In this document: one piece after another, positions 10,168 to 22,381 of the stretch
Position numbering within the stretch: position 1 is the first letter of the stretch
Layout: the number at the start of each line of letters is the position of its first letter
Source: Tetrahymena elliotti 4EA
Lineage: Eukaryota > Ciliophora > Oligohymenophorea > Hymenostomatida > Tetrahymenidae
Length of the DNA: 64,000 bases
Reading direction: 5' to 3'
Assembly (NCBI GenBank): GCA_000231825.2
Contig: JH720307.1
Coordinates: 1,425,656 to 1,489,655, forward strand
Made by a program: the position numbers and the translations under genes
Notes under the pieces: model-generated
What the model was told of the DNA's origin: nothing
The model's input: the letters and a program-made list of their open reading frames with translations, nothing else
Database searches by the model: none

Positions 10168-12845
10168 TTAGCAATATTTACCAAGTAAATAAAAAAGTAT
10201 TTAAAAAGGAGAGATTTTAATTTTTGCTTTAATCTTAATACTTTTTAATTAATATTTTTTAACAATGTTTCTGCTACTTTATTTTATTATTATCAAAATT
10301 GCAAAAATCTTCTCCTTAAAATGCCTTTTTTATCACTAAATATTTAAGATTAAGTATTTTTCTACCATTCTTCTCCTTTTAAAATCAATAAATATTCAAG
10401 TCTAAGGTAAAAAAAACACCCTACAATTCATATAGCTGCTTTGGTTTTAAAAAACTAAGATATGTTTTTCATTTATTGAAAAATCATTCCAGCATTTATT
10501 TATTTATTTACTTGCCATTTAAATTAACAGTTTCCATTCATTTGATTTCTAAAGTAAACATAATCTAAAAATTAATTTGGTGTTTAGATGATAATCTCTA
10601 CCAATTTCATCAAAATCAAATCATTTTAAGATTAGTTTTTAAATTACTTTCCTTTATCACTAAAATTGTCTATCTATTTACAATTAGCTCACTTATATTT
10701 ATATTAAAAAATTATGTATTTTTTTTCCTTATTCCTTGTTTACACATTAATTTATTTAAGTATTTTTATTATCAAACTAAATGTCATTTTAGAACTAGAA
10801 TATGAAACTATGTGTTTTTTATTTTTTTAATCTTTATTAGAGATCTAAAACTAAAAATTGTAAAATTTACTTATAATTTCATAAATCTTTAAGAATTTAA
10901 ATAAATAAGAGGTATAGTTGTTTCTTTTTTTTCTTAATTATTGAAATCTTAAAGTTAAAACTAAGCAAAAAAAGAAAATTGAAGTTAAGCTAATGTAAAA
11001 CTTCAATAATTTAAATCTTATAAAAGACCCTATCAATAATTTATATTTGAGTCTTCTGGCAATAATTTAAAAATATTGTAAGCCTATTTAATACCAAGAT
11101 TTTAAATTATTGTTTTGTTGTTTAAGTAGTACTTGATTATTATTATTATCTTTTTAGAATAGAATGTAAACTAATAGCCAAATTAATCAAAGATTTAAAA
11201 TACTCTTTGGTAGTAACAAAGATAAAAATATATGTTTCCTCTTAAAAAAAATTTAGAAACAAAATTAGTCTCAAATCTACTTCAACTTAAAAACTAAAAG
11301 TAGTAAATTTAATATTTAAAATTAGAATAGGTCTCATATAACTTCATTCAGCCTATCTATTACTTTAATTATTGGATTTAGAACAAATATATAATTGAGT
11401 TTATCTAAATACTTATTTTCAAGCAAACAAAAATTGTTTACACTAGATAAATTTGTATGGATATTTTTAACTCTAATTAAAAAATAATTCATTCATTTTT
11501 ATACCTGAAGATAGATTTTCATCATTAATTTAAATAGCTTTTATCAACAGAGAATTTTTCACAATTTATCTATTATTTCCATTAAAATTTAAATAAGAAA
11601 ATGAATGGATCATGACAAATAAATTAATTTTCTTAATTAAATAAGTGTTTTTGATTTTTACCTTTTATTACTTTCAAATTATCATTAATACAAAATTTCC
11701 TTCATTTTTAGTGATATTTTTGCTATTGCAATCAAATTTCATAAAATTTGAGTGAGTTGATTTTAATTTAGTTCATTTCTAATCTAAGTATGCTTATGTT
11801 TATGAGAAATAAAAATTTAAAAATTCTATAAAAGTAAAATTAAAATCAACCTTACACACAAAAAAGCTAAATATCAAGGCTAATTTATGTTTATTTTTTT
11901 AACATAAACCTTTTTCTGATCTAAAAGTTAAAAAAACTTTTATTTTTTAATATATCTAATCTAATATGTATTTGATACAACTTCTTAGTAAATAGCAGAT
12001 GTAACTGTTTTTGAATTGTGCAGTTTTTAATGAATGAAGTATTTCGTTTTCAAAGTTTATGTTTAATATTTTTTAATAAGATTAAAGACATATTAAATAT
12101 TTAATATAATAATTTAGAAGAGTTATCATTCGAAATAAATCATATCAAATAAAATATCTGCTTCAAATCTTTGAGATAAATAAAATATTATTTTAACTAA
12201 ATTTAAATGTTCTGTTTTTATTTAATAGATAAAGCTAAAAAGTCAACTTATTTTTTCAATTTAAATTTAAGTATTTTTTATTATTTTCTTTTTGTTTTGG
12301 AATGAAAATAATTTTTTAATGTGAAAAGAAAAGAAAATATTAAAATGAGTGATCAATAAATAATATATAAAGTATTAAAGCTAAAACAATATTTGATAAT
12401 AAATTTTACTAAATATTTATTATTGAACATTTTATGTTTCATGAATTTGTTTGTTTGTTTATTCATTCATTTATTATAATTATATTTGAAGTATTTAAAA
12501 TATATTTTTCAAATAGAAAATTTTATATGAATATGTGATGTGATGTTGGTTGTTAGATGTGAGAATTATTATATTTTTAATCAAAGCTGTTTTTATAGTT
12601 ATTATTGTGAGGAAGGACTAAGAAAAAGAGAAGTATGTTTTTTTATTAAGTGTTTACTTTTTTTATAGATTAATTTATTTTTGTTTGTTGTTTATTTTAA
12701 GTATAAGCTAGTAAGATGCTAGCTATCTACTTAAGATATTTCATTTTACATTTTTTAATTTGCTAGCTACTAACTTTCAATAGGTTTTAGTTAAATCTCA
12801 GGTTAGTAGTAAGTTGAAATTATTTACACTTCTCTCCTCCATTTT
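10168..12845. other. Long AT-rich intergenic region
   Basis: About 2.7 kb of very AT-rich DNA between two minus-strand genes. The only open frame that caught attention is at 11164-11508 (+), listed separately. Local short repeats such as ATTTGTTTGTTTGTTTATTCATTC near 12445 are simple-sequence drift. I see no RNA gene. Confidence 0.4.
11164..11508 (+). CDS. Possible 114-residue orphan ORF
   Basis: This is an ATG-to-TGA frame of 115 codons with TAA/TAG as Gln. The N-terminal part is polar and basic (RFKILFGSNKDKN, then a Gln/Lys/Asn-rich stretch); a hydrophobic segment (FSLSITLIIGF) follows, then a basic tail. There is no recognised domain and no neighbouring exon that improves it. In DNA of this composition a frame of this length without TGA can arise by chance, so it is only a candidate. 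Confidence 0.2.
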
Positions 12846-13806
12846 TCAAAATATATTACATTATTTTCTTGATGAATCTAAAGTAAAGACTTTATCAGAT
12901 TTTCTTGAATGGCTCTTTTTTTTGTCAGAACGTACAGGGATTTCATCTTTATCTTTTGAGAGAGATCCTATGCTAATACCATTTAAATCTCTTTTTTTGT
13001 TTTTGTTAATAGGCCTTTCTTTAATAATTTCTTGTCTTTCAACTTATGAGTTACTATCAAATATTGTAGATGATTGTGCTGATAAGTTACTGACTGGATT
13101 ATTCATTTACTAAACCCAATCTAAATATTACTAAATTAGCTTGCTAACACATTAGAAAGGTTCATTAATTTATAAATTTATTGAATTGCTATTTACATAT
13201 CCTACCATTTTATGAGTGTATTCTAAATCATATATTTTTTAAGCATTTCTTTAGTCTACATTTTCATCAAAATTGAACAAATCTTTTTTATTTCCCCACA
13301 AAGCGCATTTATTATATGGTCCAACATCTTAAAAATTTAAAGAGCTACCTAATAAATGGTTAGCTAATTATTTAATGCTGTCTTTTTCCCCTAAATCAAA
13401 CACTATCACAATTATTTTATAATCTTTTAGTTTATTTGGTTTTTTTGAAATATATTCATCTTCATCTATTTATCTAGAAGTTATGGTATGACTTTCCAAT
13501 TCAATATCTAAATTGACTAATTTATCCTCACCATCTAATTTTATGAAACAAAATTTACTAAAATAAGCTAAAGAATTTATCATCAATAAACATCTTTCTT
13601 TTTCTTGGTAAAACAGCTTAGATGAATAAATATAAATAATGATTTAAATGAACCATAAAGTTAAAATTCATACCTTTTAAATTTTAATTAGAATCAATTT
13701 TATGTTTAAATTCTTCATAGCCTTCTTAAAATCGCTAAATGATAGTTTTTTTACCAACTCCTTCAAGTCCAGCAATAAGTATTTTAAAAGTTCTATCACT
13801 TTACAT
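12846..13806 (-). CDS. Divergent Ras-like small GTPase with C-terminal CaaX box
   Basis: Two exons, 13806-13674 and 13603-12846, joined across a 70-bp intron; 296 residues. The start gives MQSDRTFKILIAGLEGVGKK directly. The P-loop is GLEGVGKKT (13-21): the fold motif GxxxxGK is kept, but the Ser/Thr that binds magnesium (Ras Ser17) is Lys20. The G4 motif NKKD is at 149-152 after a good strand (ALWG), and a core strand IIVIVFDLGEKDS precedes it. A clear DxxG switch II is not seen. After about 200 a basic, Ser-rich tail leads to a terminal CNIF, a CaaX box expected to be prenylated (Phe at X favours geranylgeranylation), so it probably sits on a membrane. It could be a GTPase with weak or no hydrolysis. 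The plus-strand frame at 12814-13113 is only its shadow. Confidence 0.75.
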
Positions 13807-15178
13807 TTATATTATTAATTTGCTTAATATAATTACTTTTTTATTATTGTTTTTTGTTAAAAGAATTGTATTAAATTATTTTTATTATCTTTCTCAATTA
13901 TTTTTTATGCTGGCTTCATAAGAATTATATCAAACAATTCTCATTAATTACCTTTTAATATGCGACTTCTTTTTCTTTTTTTTTTCTTATTTACTAATCA
14001 TCCAAACCAAGCAAACCACTATTTAAAACAAAACTTTTTGTTTGATCATTAATAAGAGAAAATATTATTAGCACTATCATCCTTATCATAATCTCTATTA
14101 TAAACTATTTTGTAGGTGAGCTTTTTTTATCATTCAACTCTATTCAAAAATTTGATAAATTTTTCCTATTTATCTACTTTTATTGGTAGATCAAAAAGCA
14201 TAATTCTTACCTTTGCCTGATGAGATAATAGGGAATTTCAGACTCGGCAGTAAAAAATAATGCTTTTTAGTAAATTTTAAAAATAAAAAAGTCAACAAAA
14301 TTAATTATCGTTTCTTTGTCATTCAACATTTTTTTGCTTTCTTTTAAAAAGTTCATTTGAAAACAAATCAAAATAAATCTCAAATTAAACAGAATAACCT
14401 TCATTACAAATAAAATTAAAAATTAATTGATATTTACACATAATCACATATCCTTTTGTTCATTTTAATTGTTTACATATTTTTGTTTGCTTTTTTTAAT
14501 TTGATAAAAGCTTTAATAATTTTTCTGCCCAAATTTAAGATTTTCTTGTATGAGAGTATTTCCAAAAAAAACTTTTATTTTTTTATTTACACATAGTAGA
14601 AAAGAAATTAGTAAGCTTGATTAATTTTATTTCAAAATGCATATCTTTTTATCGAATAAGGTATTAGTTGATATAGACTAAACAATATAAAAGATTTTTT
14701 AAGAGTTTTACTGTAAAATTAAATGAAAGGAATGTAAAAATTAAATTAAAAGAAAGTAAAATAAAATGCACTCAAGCCTGAAATTAAATATTTTAAATTA
14801 GAATTGATAAGAAAAGATTTATGGATGGATATCATTATCATACTTTCAATTTCGTATTAATCGCTTCTCAAATTATTTATTTTATCTTATTCTAAAAATA
14901 AATTTATTTTGTGATTTGAATCTATTAATTATTTCAAATTTTAAAAAAAATTTTTGAATATTTTAAGAAAGAAATAGAAGAGCAAAACCAAAGTAACTAT
15001 TAGAAACAAGAAAATTCAAATTACATATAATATATGGTAGATGATATCTCCAAAGATAATTTTTAATTTAGCTATGGGTTAAGCAAAAATCTTTAAAAGC
15101 TTAACTATTTTTGATAAACTGAGAACAAATTTTATTTTTATTTTACTTATTTAATTAATATTTATTAAACTGTCTATC
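13807..15178. other. Intergenic, AT-rich
   Basis: This 1.37-kb spacer holds the GTPase upstream region and the 3' flank of ARP6. No frame shows coding composition, no repeats stand out, and I see no RNA gene. Confidence 0.4.
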
Positions 15179-17016
15179 TCAAAGGAAATAGAGTGCATTT
15201 AGTTACTCAAATCCATATTCTTTATAATCATTTCTATTCATAGCAAGCATTTCAAAGTTATCTCCAGAAGTAACTTTCTAGCATCCCTAATAAGCTGATG
15301 AAGTATCCTTAAGATGTACTAATTTATTATCTAAATAATCAGGAGTGTTTTATGTCACCTCATTTAATCTAATTTTAGTTAAATCAATGTAATCAATATT
15401 TATAAACAATTTATATGTTACAGTCTTTCTTTTAATCCTACAAAATTAGATGAACCACCACATAAAATAATATTCTCATAGAAATATTCTCTGATGTCTG
15501 GATGAATTTCTTTAATAACACTGCTTGCACCTTAAGAAATACCACATTAATCTAAACCTGTTAGAATATTTAAAGAGAATCAATTAACAAAATGCTCACT
15601 TACCCATTTTGCATAAATTAATTTAATATTAAATTTTATCTTCATAAATTACAAGTTACTCAACTATAATTTAAAAGATCAACTACAATTTTTCCTAAAA
15701 TCAGGAGTTTACCAAATGATTATAGTAATAATTTTCATAAAATCGATTTTTTTTTATTAGAGAATTGAGACAGATTAAAATAATGCAAATATTTACCAAT
15801 ATCACTAGGATTAAACAATATTTCTGGAAGAGTAAATCTCTCTTTATCTAAAGTTAATTTATCACTGTAAGATGCTTTTAAATTTATTAATTGAGAAAGT
15901 AGTTAGCAAATTGTTTTAGCAAAGAAATTTAATTACATCTGTCATAGAAATCTACGGCAAAACCTTTGTTACCTGTCTCATAATCTGGTAAAATAAAATA
16001 CTTTGTATGTGAGCCTTTACTGATATTTGGAAATAATAATTAAATTTAAAATCTTCTAAAAATCAATAGAAATTTATTCTTACCGCATTTTGATATCTTT
16101 TTAAAAATTTTGTGATACGAAACACATGTCTTCCTTAATTTATGATACCATTCTAATTTCGTTCTTTAACTGAATATATCTGCATGTAATTATTTCTTTT
16201 AAATGATTTGTTAACAGCTTGCCACCTATAATAAATATTTAAAGTGTAAATTATTAATATTCTATTTTATACTTTGATTTAATTTTTAAACTTTAGTTGG
16301 TAATTTATTTAATATCTTTCTTACCTATATCTAATCTTTTAATTGCATAATTTATAGGTTGTCCATCAAAGAAAGGAACAAAATAAGTGGCTGAATGTCC
16401 TATTTCAATTACTAATTAAAAGGTGTCACTTATTTTCTTATTATATTTGTCTAGTGCATGTATTTGAGACATTTATTGAGATAAGGCTGGATAAATTGCA
16501 TCGAATCCAAAATATTCGAAACAAACTTCAATCATTCTTTATCTAACTTTATCAGGTACACAAGGATTATGCATTATACTAATACTATAAGACTATAACT
16601 CATTCTATTTTGATTCAAATTCTGTTTATGCATCTAACCTATTTTTTTAAAAATTATCTCAATCATACTCTAATAACAATTTTAAACAAAAATATTCACA
16701 TTTTTTCCCATAAATGAACTTCATGATCCCAATCAACTACTACACCTCTTATTTAAGGTTTCACATAAATCAAATTAGCTTCATCTATATAGTTATTCAA
16801 ATTTTCTCCACATAGCAAATTACCATTTTTTCTATCAATACCTAAATATAAATTTAGCTAAATATTTAGTGATTACACTCAGTCTCATTTAAATTTACCT
16901 AATAAATTGTAGTAAGTTAAATTAGGAACTTCATCAAAGGCAGAACCTAATCTTATTTCCCATGATCCATTATCTACTATAAGTCTTTTATTTAAATTTG
17001 TTTTCCAATCACCCAT
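15179..17016 (-). CDS. ARP6: Actin-related protein 6 (ARP6)
   Basis: Eight exons: 17016-16899, 16841-16700, 16638-16325, 16225-16084, 16019-15937, 15874-15797, 15557-15422, 15368-15179; 400 residues, the usual ARP6 length. It starts MGDWKTNLNKRLIVDNGSWE, the phosphate-1 strand of actins. Features typical of ARP6 are the RGVVVDWDHEVHLWEK stretch, IEIGHSATYFVPFFDGQP (phosphate-2), GGKLLTNHLKEIITCR, the KYFILPDY..KGF segment, LPEILFNPSDIG and the CGGSSNFVGLKERL strand of the nucleotide site. ARP6 is a subunit of the SWR1/SRCAP remodelling complex, which places histone H2A.Z in nucleosomes, so a nuclear role is expected. An in-frame TGA near 16664 falls inside the intron 16699-16639 and is not a break. 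Intron 6 (15796-15558, 239 bp) is the longest. Confidence 0.93.
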
Positions 17017-18920
17017 ATCTTGACACTAATTGCTAATATTTAGTACTTTTATATATAAAAGTGTTTACTAGAAATAAATATTTTGAAGAAATATGCATAA
17101 ACTATTAAATTATTAGAAATATTAAGCTAATAAAAATAATAATAAGTCTAAATTTTTTTAATACAAAGATATATTTCATCTAACTCCTCTATATATAAAT
17201 TTTTATAAAACTTAAACAAATCAAAAACATTTTAAATACAAAAAATATTTTAAAACTCTGATTCATATAAATAGATAAAAACAATTATTAATTAACTCCT
17301 CAAATGGATTAAATTAGTATATTATAGATAAAATAATTTCACTTTAATATTTTAAAAAATCTATTCAAAAATATTTTTTTTCTAGTCACCACCAAACAAA
17401 ACAAAAATTTTTATTTTTATGAAAATATTATTTTTATTTATTTTGAAATTTATCAAGTTAAATTATTTACATCTACTCACTTTTCAAACAATAATTAATA
17501 TTTTACAAGAGACCTTTACAAAAATGATAAAACAATCCTTTTTCAAAATTGCAAAAAAATAGTTTCAGTGAAAAAACAAAATAAAAATATTATATATTAG
17601 GTGAAGTATTTAGATTGTTTCTATTCTTTTTATGATTTTATTTTTTAATTTTCTTTGTTGGTTTTATGGGTTATTTTTATTTTGTTGGTTTCTCTTTCTA
17701 TATTTTTGTATGTTTGTTATTCATTCTTATTTGTTTAATTATTTTTTTCATATCTCTTTCTTTGATTTTTAATTTTAAATATTTTTTTCTTTTTCTTCTT
17801 TTCTTTATTGATTTCTCTATCTATCGTCTTATTTGAGTCTGCTTTTATTCAACAATATTTTTTATATATGGTTAATAAAAATTTAAAGAGAATGATAGGA
17901 AAGAAAATTGGTTAGATGGACTGGCAAATACTTTTTTGTATCTTAATTTATTTATTTGCCACCATCAGAGCTCTTGTTATTGGAATTTCTTCATCTTGAT
18001 TTTCTTTTTATTTTTATTTTTTTAAGGATTTAAAAAATTGGGATGTGAGGGGAGGGGTAGATAAATCTCGATGCTGAAAACAAGATTTATCTAATCGGGC
18101 TTAAAATAATAAAAAGTTTTCTCAGTGGAAGAGGTTAGCTCCAATAAGTTTCGATCTCTGGATATGGTTTTTGATAAGTGATATGAAATGGAGAAGTTTA
18201 TTAAAGGGTTAAAGGAATATGGAAAATAAATTCCGATTAATGGAGAGGAAAGTCAGATAATAACTAGTTTTTGTTTTTGCAGTGTGAGTTAAATCTAGAC
18301 TTATCCTTCCATGGAGATGTTCAAAAACTTTTTTTTTCTTAAAAGATAAACTTCTTTATTTTTCACTCTTATCAGATTTCTTTGATTAATATTTATTATA
18401 TCTTTTTTTTGATTTTCCCTTTCTATTTCCTCCAGATCAAATTTTGAATTTTAATTTTTTTCTGATGATGGTTTTAGGCATGAAACTACTGATTAAAGTA
18501 AAATCAAGAAATAAAGGAACATTAACTTATTAATTATCAAATCTATTTTTTTAATTAAAAAATTCAAAAATAAAAAACATCTTGTGGTGATTTTGATTTG
18601 CATCTAAAAAATAAAATAAACAAAAATTTACTGATTTTCTTATTGTAAATAAAATGAATGAATGAAATAAAGGTTTTTTAAATTTATTTTATAGGATTTT
18701 AATTTGAAACAAAGGGACTAAAAATAGAGGAATAATAAACACACAAAGTTTCTTTTTTGAACATAAAAAAGAATAGAATTAACATTTTAACTAACTTAAT
18801 GATTATATATGAGATTGAATGAGTGATGGATAGATTATATTATATTATCAAGATGAAATAAAAAAAGACTCTTAAATTTTAAGTTAATGTATTAAATTAA
18901 GATAAAATGTTATCTTTCTC
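17017..18920. other. Intergenic region with a G-rich, hairpin-containing block
   Basis: This 1.9-kb spacer holds the ARP6 promoter next to 17017 and the 3' flank of the V-ATPase gene. The part 17600-17880 is T-rich. Around 18040-18310 the base content changes: G-rich (GAGGGGAGGGG), low in T tracts, with a hairpin (separate entry). A 35-codon ORF at 17892-17999 (MIGKKIGQMDWQILFC..) with a hydrophobic stretch is too short to support. Confidence 0.4.
18059..18095. other. Inverted repeat, 10-bp stem and about 15-nt loop
   Basis: TAGATAAATC is followed after a short loop by its exact complement GATTTATCTA. It lies in the G-rich block that differs from the surrounding DNA and is outside any gene model. 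It could be part of a small structured RNA or a protein-binding site; sequence alone does not decide. It is not followed by a T tract that would mark an obvious RNA polymerase III end. Confidence 0.45.
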
Positions 18921-21900
18921 TCACTTTGCTTATTCATCTACATTAGCATGGTTTAAAGCATCAACAAAACTGAAAGGTTAAAATTTGTAACCATCTGCCT
19001 TGTAGAACTTACTTTGGAATTCGACCCTAATAATTATTTTTGCATTTATATTAATAATTGAAGAGTATTTTTTAATTTAATTCATTATTTACCATTAGAG
19101 ACGAAGAGCATGCAAGAAACATTCCATAAGATCCATACACATAAGTACAGCAAATGAAATATTTAAGAAAAGGAACCAGCCAATAATAATTTATAAAGCA
19201 CTTCCACCAACAATACCACCACCAACAGTTTTTTCAAAGAAGACCTTAGCGAGTTAACCGTGAGCCAAACTCAAAGCCCACAGACGCAAGTAAGAGGCAG
19301 TGTTAGAAATAGAACCTATATTTGATAAAATATTATTTAGATAAATAATATGTAAATTTTATTTAATTATTACCAAGAATAAATTCAATAGTTTCAATAA
19401 CTTAGTGGACGAAAACTTCACCAAAATCGTGGTCATCATGACCAACAGGAGGATGAGACTAGTTATTAAGAATAAAATGTTTAATTAAAAATATTAGCTA
19501 AAAAAAATGCTACTTGTAATAAAGGTTCATTTTCATCTTGGATTTCTTAGTGTTAGGGCTTTTTCTTTAACAAAAAGAATAAGGGTTTAACTAAAAGCAT
19601 AATGGGAACACAAGCAACTGAAATAATAAGAAGATTGTATTGCAATTCTTCTTAGAAATTGGAGTCACTGAAAAGAGGGGTAGGAGTACCATTGAATGTG
19701 GAGATTTAACCCATCTTCAAAGGTAAGTTGATCATTTAATTAATAATAGAGGGTGCCATGTATCCTTCTTCGTATTGACTGACCCACTTGAAGATAATCA
19801 TGAAACACATATAGCCAAAAGTAGATAATAAGAAAACCATTTGGGGTAACCATTCGAAAATTAAATCAACCCAAAGATCGAAATGAATACAGTTCAAACC
19901 TTTTAAGAAAATACCCCAAGCCATTTGAGTTACACCAAAAATAACAGCAACTTTTTTTAAAGAAAAATATTTAATTATTTTTTAAAGGTATTCAAAAGAA
20001 TTAATTATTTACACTTCATTTTGAATGAGTTAAAGAAGTTGAGTTCATTGCTAGAAATATACCACTTAGGATCGAAACCAATAGGATAGACGCAATTTTC
20101 ATGCTTTTAAATAGTGTAGTGAGCTTATCCTTCAGCTACTTCACCATCATGATGAACGTTGTAATAGCAGGAACCAAAAAGATTTACGGGAAGAGCAAGG
20201 AAATCATTATAGATAAAACCGCAATAGAAAGCAAAAATACCCATCATGGCTAATAAATACCTAGCAGGGTAGAGAGAAGCCAAAGGGGTTTAGAGTAATT
20301 CCTTACCCTTGTAAATTAACCAAGCTCCAAAACCTAAGAGGGCACCACCGTGACCAATATCACCAAACATGATACCAAACTTGATTGGGAACATACTGAC
20401 ACAGAATAAACCAGGATTAACTTCTCTATAACGAGGGATACCGTATGTGTTAACGATTTCTTAGAAAGGAGCGGTAACATCATTAGTTCTAAAGTGGGTA
20501 GGAGGCTCAATATTATGAGGTCTTTCTTACTTTTTGACTTCAGTCATACCAATATTCGGATTGTTATGTCTAACTTTATCAATAGCTTTAAGGACAGCAT
20601 GGTCTTGTTCTTCAGGACACCAGAAGTAACCTCCAAAAACTGTACTCTTTACAGTTAACATATTCATGTTAGTGTAGATATATTTCTCCTTAACAATGAA
20701 TAATCTGATTTCTTCAATGTAAGAGCATTAATTACCGATTCTAGGTTGAATCCATTCATCTAAAATGTTGTTCAAAGAATTTTCTGTCAATCTCATCAAC
20801 TATTTATTTTTATAAATTTAAATTCATTAATAATTAATTTTATCGTTCTCTATAATAGTCTGTATGCAAATTATTATATATTTTATAGGGTATTTCATAT
20901 TTCTTCTCTCTCACTGCTTAAATTTTGCTTATTTATCTTAAAATTAACTCTTTTCTGAAAAAATAAATATTTTACCTATCTAGTATCACTGATTTATTAT
21001 TAGATTTCCAAAAATTTGCTATTGTAACCATTAGGGTCTCTAGGCATTGTGAACCTTTTGATTTAAAAAATAAGTTTAATATATAATTCAAGCAATATAT
21101 CTAGTTTATTATTACTTGCTAGCGTTGAAAGAGTCACAAACTCTGTTGAGCTTGGCCTTCAAGTGACCAGAACCACCACTGAAAGCAACAATAAAAACGG
21201 ATTTCTAGAAACCTTCTTTGTATTCACCTTAGTCATAAGGGATTTCTGCAGTGAAAACCCAACTGTTACCCTTAGTAGTTCTAAAGATAATCTTCTTAAA
21301 TCTTAAAGTGTCTTCTTTGTTGATAGTACCAGTGATGTAAAATAGCTTAGAAGCACTGGTCATAGGATTTTCTTCTTCTTTAGCTTCTTCAGATGATTCC
21401 AAGGGATTAATAGCGATGTTATCTAAACCTCTATTGATATAAATAAAATAATTAACAAATTGAATGTCTATTATGTAAATTTCGCTTTAATATTCTTTTT
21501 AATTGATAAAGACATGTTTAAAAAAACATTTTTTATAAAATTTAAATGCTCTATTTTATATTATCTATGTTTTATTTTTGTCAAAAATATAAATAAAAAC
21601 TATCTCGTTTTTAAACACTTAAAAATATTTCCCCTAAAATATTTATTGCCTATGTTTTTAATTGTTTTATTCAATTAAAATTACTACATTTTTATATGGG
21701 TTAATAGCTTTGTATTAGTATGGGTTATTTAAATTAACTTAAAAGCATTATTAAATGTATCCTTTGAGAGTTTTTGATCTCAAAAATTTACTAGCTTTTG
21801 ATAAATATTAAGCATTATTAGTTCGGTACGTTTATGGTATGTTTATGTTTAAGAATAAAAGTTAGCTTGTGATAAAATAAGTAAATTATTTGAAAAAATG

Positions 21901-22381
21901 AATCATACGAGAGAATTCTTTGGTCGACAACTTTTTCCTTGAATTTTCTTAAGACAGCACTGTATTCAACAAGACTATAATATTTGGAGGTGAGACTATC
22001 CAAAGTAAAGGTCTACTCATTTAATTTGGAAAATGTATCTTTAACTTAAGCCTCAACATCATCAATAAAAGTGTGATAGGCCTTTTCTCTGCCTCTGAGG
22101 TAGACTTCCAAAACATCAAGGTAGGCTTGAACGTTGTCACACTTGATGATTTCTTTTTATTTCTTAACCATTTCATTATGGATAATATTTAATTGATTTT
22201 GAATATCTTCAGTTCTTTTAATTTAAGGAGTGAAGACTCTGCTCAAATGACTTTCGTGAGCGTTTTAATCCTCAAATTGAACTACTTAAACTTAACCTAA
22301 TTGATTTAAAACTTCCCAAGCACTTTCCCTAGGGATGACTATATTGTAGTAAGCCATCTTGTCACTGCGCATTAGACTCAT
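18921..22381 (-). CDS. V-type proton ATPase subunit a (Vo sector, 100-116 kDa)
   Basis: Eight exons: 22381-21909, 21430-21116, 21054-20976, 20799-20013, 19950-19514, 19458-19374, 19315-19093, 19026-18921; 834 residues, normal for the family. The N-terminal cytosolic half begins MSLMRSDKMAYYNIVIPRES and has the coiled-coil LNIIHNEMVKKQKE. The C-terminal half has the membrane segments, including GIMFGDIGHGGALLGFG, ARYLLAMMGIFAFYCGFIYNDF and the conserved SNTASYLRLWALSLAHGQL, where Arg736 is the essential Arg of the proton path. The end KFQPFSFVDAL is also typical. Subunit a forms the half-channels that pass protons from the c-ring and sets the membrane where the pump sits (contractile vacuole, phagosome or lysosome in ciliates). 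Intron 1 is 478 bp, the others mostly 55-176 bp. Confidence 0.97.

Noticed and set aside
12814..13113. Plus-strand ORF of 99 residues with hydrophobic stretches
   Set aside because: It is the shadow of the GTPase C-terminal exon on the minus strand, which has P-loop, NKKD and CaaX motifs.
16655..16670. In-frame TGA inside the ARP6 gene, possibly a nonsense mutation or TGA read as Trp
   Set aside because: A GT..AG intron from 16699 to 16639 removes it and keeps phase; the resulting protein has normal ARP6 length.
17892..17999. 35-codon ORF with a hydrophobic segment
   Set aside because: It is too short, has no homology and no intron evidence; it is expected by chance.
18040..18310. Telomerase RNA or an snRNA gene in the G-rich block
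   Set aside because: There is no CAACCCCAA telomerase template and no recognisable snRNA or SRP core; left as an unexplained block.
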